NCBI GenBank assembly: GCA_016181465.1
Contig: JACOZG010000001.1
Coordinates: 1-39,084 of the forward strand
From: Candidatus Vogelbacteria bacterium
GTDB taxonomy: Bacteria; Patescibacteriota; Minisyncoccia; Phycocordibacterales; JACOZG01
DNA: 39,084 nt
Reading direction: 5' to 3'
Shown here in pieces: positions 17,424 to 25,328 of this stretch. Every line of letters starts with the position of its first letter. The first letter of the stretch is position 1. The notes below the pieces were generated by a model, which saw nothing but the letters and a program-made list of their open reading frames with translations, was not told the origin of the DNA and made no database searches. Position numbers and translations under genes: made by a program.

Positions 17424-18627
17424 AGTCGAGTCGGGCCAGAGTTTCGGCCTGACCCAGGATCGCCGCCACCAGAAACGGATCAGCCGACTTTTCCCGACCG
17501 GTCAAGGCGGCGCGGAAAGGCCAGAGCACTTCTCCCCGACCGGCGCTGTCGGCATAAGGCATGATGGCGGCTTTCAGGCGATCGGCTTGGAAATCATTGG
17601 CCGGGATTGATTCGATTAAAGCGCGGAGTTTGGAGAAATGTTTTTGATTTCGGAGCAAGATTTTATCATAGGTCGGCCGGCGGAAAAAATAATTAAACTC
17701 AGTCTCAAGTAATTCCGGGATTTCGGACAAAGTCGTGACCCGGTCTTTCAAAACCGGCCAGAACTTTCTGCCTTTTTCCGGTATCAAGTCGAGGGGTGAA
17801 TTTTTAAGATACTCCCGATTAAACCAATTGAGTTTTTCAAGATCGAAAACAGCCCCGGATTTCTGCACCTTGTCAAGGGAGAACAACCGGCCGAGCTCGG
17901 CGAGCGAGAAAATTTCTTGGTCCGTGTCCGGATTCCAGCCGAGCAAAGCCAGATAATTGTTCAGGGCTTCGGGCAAATAGCCGCGCTCACGATACTCCAA
18001 CGCGGAAACCGCGCCATGACGTTTAGACAATTTTGAGCGATCCGGCGCCAAAATCAAGGGGATGTGAGCGTAGGCGGGACGTGTGGCGCCGAGCGCTGCC
18101 TGAATTAAAATTTGCCGCGGCGTGTTGGAAATGTGATCTTCGCCGCGGATGATATGAGTCACTCCCATTTCCCAGTCATCCACCACCACCGCCAGATGGT
18201 AAAGCGGCTCGGTCAAACTCTTGGCAATGACGAAGTCGCCGAGCTCGCTGGTGTTGAAAGTGACCTCGCCGCGGATTAGATCCGTGAAGGTGACTGACCG
18301 ACCTGGGTTACGCAAGCGGATAGCCGTCTCCCCCTCTCGCTGGTAAGCCAGATCGCCAGCGACTAATTTTTGCAGAGGTTGTTTGTAAATTTCAATTCGT
18401 TCTGATTGCCTAAAAAATTCATCGTAACTTAAATCGAGCCATTTTAAACTCTCGATGATATTTTTTTCAAATTCCGGTTTTGACCGTTCGCGATCAGTGT
18501 CTTCGATACGCAAAATAAACCGGCCGGCGGTTCTTTGAGCAAATAGATAATTAAAAAGCGCTGTCCTGGCGCCGCCTAAGTGCAAGGGGCCGGTGGGACT
18601 GGGAGCAAACCGGACAATAACCGACAT
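17404..18627 (-). CDS. gltX: Glutamyl-tRNA synthetase
   Basis: VRFAPSPTGPLHLGGARTALFNYLFA, LSKRHGAVS. Confidence 0.95.
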   Translation of the reverse strand: MSVIVRFAPSPTGPLHLGGARTALFNYLFAQRTAGRFILRIEDTDRERSKPEFEKNIIESLKWLDLSYDEFFRQSERIEIYKQPLQKLVAGDLAYQREGETAIRLRNPGRSVTFTDLIRGEVTFNTSELGDFVIAKSLTEPLYHLAVVVDDWEMGVTHIIRGEDHISNTPRQILIQAALGATRPAYAHIPLILAPDRSKLSKRHGAVSALEYRERGYLPEALNNYLALLGWNPDTDQEIFSLAELGRLFSLDKVQKSGAVFDLEKLNWFNREYLKNSPLDLIPEKGRKFWPVLKDRVTTLSEIPELLETEFNYFFRRPTYDKILLRNQKHFSKLRALIESIPANDFQADRLKAAIMPYADSAGRGEVLWPFRAALTGREKSADPFLVAAILGQAETLARLDYAASLA

Positions 18628-18685
18628 AATACGTTTATTCTAGCAATCAACTGATTTTTAAGGAAATTAAATAGATTTTCTTTTT

Positions 18686-19822
18686 TTACCTCTCGTGGCT
18701 CAAGGCGAGCTTAATCAATTCTTCGGCAATGAGACGCGCCGCCTGTGGTTTGGCGAAACTTTTGGCCGCGGTGCGCATCGCTTCAAGTAATTTAGGGTTT
18801 CCGATGAGACGATCAATTTCTGACACCAGCACCGAAGGCAGAAAATTATTCTGCTCAATCACGATTGCCCCGCCGGCCCGCGCGTAAGTGAAAGCGTTGC
18901 TCCGTTGGTCGTGGCTGACAGTCTCTGGAATCGGCACCAGAATCGCCGGTATCCCCCACTGGGCGAGCTCAAAGATCATCGAGCCGGCGCGGGAAACCGC
19001 AAGCGTGGCCGCGCCGGCGGCCATCCGCAGCGCCGAACTGTCAAGATAAGCAAAAAGTTTGTAACGGGCGGCGAGCTCATTTTTTTCCAGCACGATCCGT
19101 GTCCGCTTTTCGACGACGTCACGACTGACCGCGCCGGTTTGATGAATCACATTGTACCGTTTTACTAATTCCGGCAAAGCGTCCACCACCACCTCATTGA
19201 TGACGGCCGCGCCCTGCGAACCGCCGGTGACGAGAATGACCGGCAGATCGGGCGCCAGCCCCAGAAATTCTCTCGCGCCCTGCGTCAGCGGATAGTGAAG
19301 CAAACTTCTGATCGGATTGCCGGTAACGGCGATGGCCGCTTGCCGTTTTGGTCCAAAGGCGTCGGCCGCTTCGGCATAAGACAGAGCGATGCGGACAGCG
19401 AACTTTCCGGCCCAGAGATTAGCCCGCCCGGGGCGGGAATCTGACTCGTGAATCACGAGCGGTATGCCGAGCACCCGCGCGGCCAAAACCGTCGGCAAAC
19501 TGACATAGCCGCCTTTGCTCAAAACGACATCCGGGTAAATTAAGTAAAGTCGAATCAGGGCTTTGATTGTTCCCCAAACGATCTTCAAAAGGTCAAAAAA
19601 ATTCAGCAGAGAAAAATAACGCCGCCATTTGCCCGAGCGAATTCGTATAAATTCGATATTATTCTCAAATAAAGCCCGCTCGTCATAAGCCGTGGTGGAA
19701 AAAAGATAAAGTCTGACATTAACCAGTTTGCGTTCTCGGACAATGACGTTGACGGCCTCGGCGATCGCGACAATCGGGTAGAAGTGGCCGCCGGTGCCGC
19801 CGCCGGTAAAAACGATTTTCAT
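18686..19822 (-). CDS. murG: UDP-GlcNAc:MurNAc-pentapeptide-PP-undecaprenol GlcNAc transferase MurG
   Basis: FTGGGTGGHFYPIVAIAEA, VTGGSQGAAVIN, SRAGSMIFEL. Confidence 0.95.
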   Translation of the reverse strand: MKIVFTGGGTGGHFYPIVAIAEAVNVIVRERKLVNVRLYLFSTTAYDERALFENNIEFIRIRSGKWRRYFSLLNFFDLLKIVWGTIKALIRLYLIYPDVVLSKGGYVSLPTVLAARVLGIPLVIHESDSRPGRANLWAGKFAVRIALSYAEAADAFGPKRQAAIAVTGNPIRSLLHYPLTQGAREFLGLAPDLPVILVTGGSQGAAVINEVVVDALPELVKRYNVIHQTGAVSRDVVEKRTRIVLEKNELAARYKLFAYLDSSALRMAAGAATLAVSRAGSMIFELAQWGIPAILVPIPETVSHDQRSNAFTYARAGGAIVIEQNNFLPSVLVSEIDRLIGNPKLLEAMRTAAKSFAKPQAARLIAEELIKLALSHER

Positions 19823-20922
19823 CTTAAAGATTTAGCATGATGTCTGGAAATATTCAGAATAATACCACAACCGACGAGGGAAAACAGGAGTGAACTGCCG
19901 CCGTGACTAATAAAGGCAAGCGGTATGCCGGTCAAAGGCAAAAGTCCCAGCATGGAAGCGATATTGATGAGGGCGCCGGTTGAAATTAAAACGACAATGC
20001 CGACGATTAACTCCGAGCCGAAACGATCGGCCGTGCGGCGTGCCAGCCCGAGCCCCCAAACGACAAAAGCGACAAAAATACCGATAATGAACAGCCCGCC
20101 GATTAAACCGAATTCCTCGCTGGCGACGGCGAAAATTGAATCACCAATCGGCTCCGGCAAATAATGGAATTTTTGGACACTGCGGCCAAAGCCACGGCCC
20201 CAGAGTCCGCCCGAGCCAATGGCAATCAGCGACTGATTAATTTGATACGATGAGGTTAAAAGATTTTCAGTCGGATTGAGAAAAGTCAAGAAGCGCTCGC
20301 GGGCGTAGGGCTTGACAGCGATCACCGAGCCGCCGGCCGCCAGGGCTAGAAGTAAAACTACAAACACTTGCCGCCACGGGCCGCCGGCAGCGAAGAACAT
20401 AGCCAAGGCCGCCGCGATCAAAACAAAAAAGGTTCCTAGGTCTGGTTCAGCGATGAGCGTAGCGCCAGTCACGCCGACAATCAAAAAGAAAGGTAGTAAG
20501 CCGTATGGCCAATCGGCCAACTGGATCTTGGTCCGCGAAAGCCAAGCGGCCAAATAGACGACGAAAGCGAGTTTCAACAGCTCCGAGGGTTGGAAGGTGC
20601 GCGTGCCGAGGGAAATCCAGCGCTGGGCGCCGCCGGAGGCAAAACCTAAACCGGGCACGAAAACCAATAAACTCACAACGAGCGAAACGAGAAATAGCGG
20701 CAAAGCCAGACGTCGCAAGTGGCGATAATTGAAATGGCTGACGGCAATCATCGCCGCTAAAGCGCCGATAAGAATAGCCAGCTGATTGAAAACAATCCGA
20801 CTGTAACTGGCGCCGTCTCGGTTCAAGAGACCAAGCGAGGCCGAGGAAAAAATAAAAAAACCGATTAAGGTAACAATCAAAATAAAAAAGAAGAAACGGC
20901 GGTTGCTCGCAGGGCGGCGCAT
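19819..20922 (-). CDS. ftsW: Lipid II polymerase FtsW/RodA (SEDS family)
   Basis: FQPSELLKLAFVVYLAAW, GFGRSVQKFHYLPEPIGDSIFAVASEE, GIPLAFISHGGSSLL. Confidence 0.93.
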   Translation of the reverse strand: MRRPASNRRFFFFILIVTLIGFFIFSSASLGLLNRDGASYSRIVFNQLAILIGALAAMIAVSHFNYRHLRRLALPLFLVSLVVSLLVFVPGLGFASGGAQRWISLGTRTFQPSELLKLAFVVYLAAWLSRTKIQLADWPYGLLPFFLIVGVTGATLIAEPDLGTFFVLIAAALAMFFAAGGPWRQVFVVLLLALAAGGSVIAVKPYARERFLTFLNPTENLLTSSYQINQSLIAIGSGGLWGRGFGRSVQKFHYLPEPIGDSIFAVASEEFGLIGGLFIIGIFVAFVVWGLGLARRTADRFGSELIVGIVVLISTGALINIASMLGLLPLTGIPLAFISHGGSSLLFSLVGCGIILNISRHHAKSLR

Positions 20923-20962
20923 GGTAGAATAATAATAACACTCCCCTCTCGATTTTACTAAC

Positions 20963-21136
20963 GTGGCTTGCCAGAAATGCGAGTGCGATCTCCGTGCCAC
21001 ATCCGATCGCTGTCCAGAATGCGGCACGACCGCCTCGAATTACCCGGGGCGGTTTTTAGTTTCGAGGAGCCAAAAAGATTGCAATTTTCCACAAAATAAA
21101 TCTAACCATCTTCTCACGATCGGAAGAAGATGGTAA
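20963..21136 (+). CDS. 57-aa zinc-ribbon mini-ORF (possible remnant)
   Basis: GTG start; VACQKCECDLRATSDRCPECGTTASNYPGRF, CxxC...CxxC; C-terminus runs into palindrome B. Confidence 0.35.
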   Translation: MACQKCECDLRATSDRCPECGTTASNYPGRFLVSRSQKDCNFPQNKSNHLLTIGRRW

Positions 21137-21141
21137 CATTT
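21098..21141. repeat. Palindromic repeat copy B, core CGATCG at 21117-21122
   Basis: AAATCTAACCATCTTCTCACGATCGGAAGAAGATGGTAACATTT. Confidence 0.9.
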
Positions 21142-21768
21142 TAATAATAAAAATATAGAAGAGTAAAAGAAAATGAGGAAGATGAAAAAGGGAACTAAGA
21201 AAATTATTAGCCCGACCAAACTAAAAGTTCTGCTCCTTTTCGGTTCAGGGGTGATGCTCGGTCTGACCAGATCACCGAAACAATATTTCAAACTCGTCCG
21301 CACCACAACCAAACTTTGGCACTTCATTGACGAAACTTATTTACGCCGGCTGGTGAAAGAATTTTACGAAGACCGACTGGTGGATTATCGCGAGAGAGAT
21401 GACGGTAAAATTGAGGTAGTGATAACCGAACGCGGCCGTAATACCTTACTCCGTTACGATATTGACCGGTTGGAAATTAGACCCTCGGCGCGCTGGGACG
21501 GCAAATGGCGCATTGTCATTTTCGATATACCAGAACGATTGCGAACCGGCCGCGATGCCTTGCGTCAAAAATTACGCGAGTTAGGTTTTCAAAAATTGCA
21601 AGAGTCGGTTTTCATTATCCCCCACCCTTGTGCGAACGAAATAAATTTTCTGATTGAATTTTTCGATCTCCGTTATTTTGTTCGTCTTTTAGAAACGGAT
21701 AAAATCACTAATGAAGCCGAACTCCTGCTTAAATTCAAACTCCGTAAATAAATCTAACCATCTTCTTC
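21123..21768 (+). mobile_element. Putative 646-bp cassette with terminal inverted repeats carrying a Cas2-like gene, inserted in a palindromic repeat
   Basis: Ends GAAGAAGATGGTAACATTT / AAATCTAACCATCTTCTTC inverted; CGATCG on both sides; removing the cassette plus one CGATCG recreates copy A exactly. Confidence 0.65.
21173..21751 (+). CDS. HTH + Cas2-fold protein (PaaX/Cas2-like)
   Basis: N-terminal winged-HTH-like region; WRIVIFDIPERLRTGRDALRQKLRELGFQKLQESVFIIPHPCANEINFLIEFFDL resembles Cas2 ferredoxin-like fold. Confidence 0.75.
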   Translation: MRKMKKGTKKIISPTKLKVLLLFGSGVMLGLTRSPKQYFKLVRTTTKLWHFIDETYLRRLVKEFYEDRLVDYRERDDGKIEVVITERGRNTLLRYDIDRLEIRPSARWDGKWRIVIFDIPERLRTGRDALRQKLRELGFQKLQESVFIIPHPCANEINFLIEFFDLRYFVRLLETDKITNEAELLLKFKLRK

Positions 21769-21793
21769 CGATCGGAAATAGTTGGTTAGATTT
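21750..21793. repeat. Palindromic repeat copy C, core CGATCG at 21769-21774
   Basis: AAATCTAACCATCTTCTTCCGATCGGAAATAGTTGGTTAGATTT; overlaps the stop codon of the Cas2-like gene. Confidence 0.9.
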
Positions 21794-21814
21794 TCAAATT
21801 TTTGAAAAACTGGA

Positions 21815-22885
21815 TCAGCGGCCGACGAGGGTGATAATCATCCCGATCACCGCGGCGATGATGCTAATAATCCAATAGCGCATCACCACCTTGTATGGCG
21901 GCCAGCCGATCGCTTCGAAATGGTGATGTAGGGGCGCGACGAGAAAAACCTTTTTGCCGTGTCTAAATTTTTTAGAACCGAGTTGAATGACATTAACAAC
22001 CACCGTCGCGAAAAGCGGCAAGGCGATAATCGGCAAAACAACCACTGACTCGGTCAGGAAAGCCAAAATCGTCAAGGTCGTAGTTAAACCCAAGATTCCG
22101 GTCTCGGACATATAAAATCTCGCCGGCGGGATGTTGAACCACAAAAAAGCCAAAATACTGCCGGTCACCACGGCCGCGAACGCCGCCAGATCAATTTGGT
22201 TTTGGAAAAAAGCGATGCCGGCGTAAGCGCCGAAAATAATCGCCATCACGCCGCCGGCGAGTCCATCAAGTCCGTCAATAACACTGCTGGAAAATAAAAT
22301 GATCATTACCGCCACAAAGAACGGGATGATTAGCCAACCGATTGTCAGTTCACCCAAAAATGGCAGGTCAACCGTGGAGAGGCCGAGTTTGTAATAAAAC
22401 CACCAGGCGCCGACGAGGCCGAGCAGGGCGACTAAGATCAAACGTTTCTTAAAAGATAGGCCGCGGTCGCCCCTGGCTGATTGCCAACCCCTAATTTCTA
22501 AAATATCGTCAATCAAACCAACCAATGAACCAACCAGCAAGGTAAAAAACGGCAGCCAGGTTTGATTGCGGCTTAGAAAATTAAGTTTGACCGCGAGCGG
22601 CGTGGGCCAAAATCTGGCCGACAGCCAGAAACCGAAAATCGTCAAGGCCGTGCTGACCCAAATAATGACGCCGCCCAAACGGGGCGTCCCGACCTCGCGC
22701 TCTTTGTGGAGCTGATTGAAAATCGGTGTGTTTCGGCCGTCCGGAGCGATCTTACCGGCCTGTTTTTTCCACAGCCGATATTTATAAAGATAGTGGGTCA
22801 GAATCGGAGTAATGATTAAACCGATGAAAAAAGCAACGGTGCTGGGCGCGAAAACTTTGAAAATATTGACGATCTCGGTGGTCAT
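21815..22885 (-). CDS. mraY: Phospho-N-acetylmuramoyl-pentapeptide-transferase MraY
   Basis: GTPRLGGVIIW, VIDGLDGLAGG, APLHHHFEAIGW. Confidence 0.95.
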   Translation of the reverse strand: MTTEIVNIFKVFAPSTVAFFIGLIITPILTHYLYKYRLWKKQAGKIAPDGRNTPIFNQLHKEREVGTPRLGGVIIWVSTALTIFGFWLSARFWPTPLAVKLNFLSRNQTWLPFFTLLVGSLVGLIDDILEIRGWQSARGDRGLSFKKRLILVALLGLVGAWWFYYKLGLSTVDLPFLGELTIGWLIIPFFVAVMIILFSSSVIDGLDGLAGGVMAIIFGAYAGIAFFQNQIDLAAFAAVVTGSILAFLWFNIPPARFYMSETGILGLTTTLTILAFLTESVVVLPIIALPLFATVVVNVIQLGSKKFRHGKKVFLVAPLHHHFEAIGWPPYKVVMRYWIISIIAAVIGMIITLVGR

Positions 22886-23748
22886 AGAAAATACTGAATT
22901 GTCGCCAGCCAGATTTTTTGCAAGTCCTGGAAACGGCCTGGCTCGGTTGATCCGAGCACCACGATGATGATTGGCTGATTCAAACCTCGGTCAAACACGA
23001 CAGCGACACTGCCGCCGCCGCTGGCGGTGTAACCGGTCTTGGAAGCGATGAGGCCGGGAATTTCTTTAGCGGCGAGGTTAGTATTGGTTAGATGATAGCG
23101 AATGCCGTCAACGGCGACCGGTTCAAAGTCCGCCAAACTGGTGGCGGCGAGCAATTCCGGCTGACGCGACAGAATTTGAGCGAAGAGGCGCGCGATATCG
23201 CGCGCCGTGCTGATGGCGCTTGGCTCGCTCTCGGTTAAATCCAAACCGGTGGCATTCGTAAATCGCGTCGCTTCGAGGTCAAGCTCGCGGGCCAAAGCAT
23301 TCATTCGATCAACTAAGGGTTCAGCCATCACTTCTTCGGCGGTGCGGGCGATCGCCGCCGCCGCCGCGTTAGACGAAGAAACTAAAGTGTAATCAACGAG
23401 GGTCGGTAAACGCCAGGCGCGGCCGATAAAATTAATCGTGGTTTCCGGCGGCAGGATGTCGACAGCGGCCAAGGCCGTCATCACTTTGGTCAACGAGGCG
23501 ATCGGCAATGGCTGATCCGGATTTTTGGCAAACAGAATTTGTTTTTGATTCAAATCATAAACCAACGCCGAAGCCGCCTCAACCGTGAGAGCAGAGAAGG
23601 GGTCTGGTTTCGCCGCCGGCGAGAAATTTTTTACCGCCGCCGGTGTAATTCTCTGACTGAAATCCACCAGAGCCAGCAAGAGAAAAAATAAGGCCGCCAG
23701 ACCGGTTAACCATTGATAGCGGCTACTGATTGGTTTGAAGGAAATCAT
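22882..23748 (-). CDS. D-alanyl-D-alanine carboxypeptidase (PBP5/DacA family, S11)
   Basis: IASLTKVMTALAAVD (SxxK), SSNAAAAA (SxN), SKTGYT (KTG). Confidence 0.92.
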   Translation of the reverse strand: MISFKPISSRYQWLTGLAALFFLLLALVDFSQRITPAAVKNFSPAAKPDPFSALTVEAASALVYDLNQKQILFAKNPDQPLPIASLTKVMTALAAVDILPPETTINFIGRAWRLPTLVDYTLVSSSNAAAAAIARTAEEVMAEPLVDRMNALARELDLEATRFTNATGLDLTESEPSAISTARDIARLFAQILSRQPELLAATSLADFEPVAVDGIRYHLTNTNLAAKEIPGLIASKTGYTASGGGSVAVVFDRGLNQPIIIVVLGSTEPGRFQDLQKIWLATIQYFL

Positions 23749-24268
23749 CAATTTGTTTTTTGACCGCCTCGTATTCCGGCAATTCATCGAGTCGGACGAG
23801 TCCTAAAAGAGACATTGATTCAAAAGTCGGCTGGTAGAATGAGCTCCGGGCGTCATTGGGGTTGGATTTTTTCTCAATTAAGCCGCGGACTAATAAGTGG
23901 CGCAGGGTAAAGCTTGAATTTACGCCGCGGAGGTAATCAATTTCTGATTTGGCCACCGGGCCGCGGTAAAGCACGACTGTTAACGTTTCCAAGCCGGCGC
24001 GGCCTAGGTCGGCGGACAATTCCTCTTTAGTCAAACGGGTCAACAAATCTCCAAGCTCGGGCGCCGTACCGAGCGTCACCTCGTCGTCTTTGACGACGAG
24101 CCGGACGCCTCGATCAGAAAGCTTTGCGGTTAGACCCTCGAGACCGGTTTTAATCTCGGACTCCCCCACTGCTAGAGTTTCAGCCAATTTACTGACCCTT
24201 TGCGGTTCAGCTTTCCAAAAAAGCAAGGCCTCCAGTTTTTCCTCCAATTCTAACACCATCAAGCGCAT
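23723..24268 (-). CDS. scpB: Segregation and condensation protein B
   Basis: LEEKLEALLFWKAEPQRVSKLAETL, LETLTVVLYRGPVAKSEIDYLRGVNSSFTLRHLLVRGLIE. Confidence 0.93.
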   Translation of the reverse strand: MRLMVLELEEKLEALLFWKAEPQRVSKLAETLAVGESEIKTGLEGLTAKLSDRGVRLVVKDDEVTLGTAPELGDLLTRLTKEELSADLGRAGLETLTVVLYRGPVAKSEIDYLRGVNSSFTLRHLLVRGLIEKKSNPNDARSSFYQPTFESMSLLGLVRLDELPEYEAVKKQIDDFLQTNQ

Positions 24269-24287
24269 TATAGCTTAAGTTCTGAAC

Positions 24288-24342
24288 AAAAAAAAGGACC
24301 CCGAGCCAGTTGCGTACCGAAGTACCAACCAACTCGGGGCCT
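24288..24342 (-). terminator. Strong intrinsic terminator
   Basis: Minus strand GGCCCCGAGTTGG...AACTGGCTCGGGGTCC followed by TTTTTTTT. Confidence 0.8.
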
Positions 24343-24358
24343 TCACACGCCGGACAGG

Positions 24359-24448
24359 TCACGTCCGCTTGTCGCTGTCGTTGTCCTTGCAGTTGAAGTC
24401 AGCATCGTTCAGAAGATGGGACACAGGACCCGCTCTTGTCTTGCGCAT
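24359..24448 (-). CDS. 29-aa peptide MRKTRAGPVSHLLNDADFNCKDNDSDKRT (or sRNA unit)
   Basis: ATG preceded by ACGGAGG SD-like sequence; own promoter (24528-24557) and terminator (24288-24342). Confidence 0.5.
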   Translation of the reverse strand: MRKTRAGPVSHLLNDADFNCKDNDSDKRT

Positions 24449-24527
24449 AGGGATGCCTCCGTAGGAACAACCCTTGAGTGAACAACTCCCGAACATTCAA
24501 GAGATGCCACCCAATTGATCCACCTAC

Positions 24528-24557
24528 ATTATATGCATATCCCAGATTTTTTGTCAA
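24528..24557 (-). promoter_or_regulatory. Consensus sigma70 promoter TTGACA-N18-TATAAT
   Basis: Minus strand TTGACAAAAAATCTGGGATATGCATATAAT. Confidence 0.8.
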
Positions 24558-24599
24558 CCATTTTGGCAAGAGGATACTGGGGATAAGTTAAAAAATGGC

Positions 24600-25328
24600 T
24601 TAATAGCGCGGGATTCCGGCCTGCTTGCTTTCGATTTTGATCTCGTCAAAATGATCTTTTTGCTCGACTTCCACCAAACCCTGTTTGCAGAGTTCAAGCA
24701 GGGCCAGAAAACCGACAATGATGTTGATTTTTTCCTTTTTATCTCTGATAAATTCGCTGAAATTCATCTGGAGGGCCGTTTGCACTCGGCTGGTCAGATT
24801 TTTAACCATCTCTTCTAAACTCATGATTTTTTTAACTGTGGCGCGCGGCAGGGAGGCGGTGTTAACCGGCAGGGCCGCGAGCAAATTTTTCATTGCTGCT
24901 AAGAGATTAGAAGTGGTTAGCTCGGCGCTGGGGGAAAAAATGACCGTTTCCGACCGCCGCGGTGACGGAAAAAAGATCGGCCGTTGGCCGAACTGCCCGC
25001 CGAGCGCCAGGGCCGCCTGGCGGATAACTTGATAGAGTTGGAGACGGCGTTCCAGCTCATTGATATCGCCGCTTTCTGATTCGTCAACCGTCAAGGACGG
25101 CAAAAGGGAAATTGATTTAATCAGCATCAAGGTGGAGGCGACCACTAAAAATTCCGCCAGTATCGCCATGGTCGGCGACTCGCGTTCTTTAACATAATTT
25201 AAAAAATCGTCGGCCACTTGGGCGAGCGACACCCGATTGATCGCCAACTGCCGCTTTTCCACCAGTTCCAGCAAAAGCGGCAAGGGCCCTTCAAACTCAT
25301 CCACTCTGACGGCAAATGGTTCGGTCAT
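24600..25328 (-). CDS. scpA: Segregation and condensation protein A
   Basis: FEGPLPLLLELVEKRQLAINRVSLAQVADDFLNYV. Confidence 0.93.
   Translation of the reverse strand: MTEPFAVRVDEFEGPLPLLLELVEKRQLAINRVSLAQVADDFLNYVKERESPTMAILAEFLVVASTLMLIKSISLLPSLTVDESESGDINELERRLQLYQVIRQAALALGGQFGQRPIFFPSPRRSETVIFSPSAELTTSNLLAAMKNLLAALPVNTASLPRATVKKIMSLEEMVKNLTSRVQTALQMNFSEFIRDKKEKINIIVGFLALLELCKQGLVEVEQKDHFDEIKIESKQAGIPRY

Noticed and set aside
21098-21793. CRISPR array possibility because of a Cas2-like protein and repeats
   Set aside because: Only two palindromes flank the gene, no regularly spaced direct repeats or spacers, no cas1; the Cas2 similarity is at fold level
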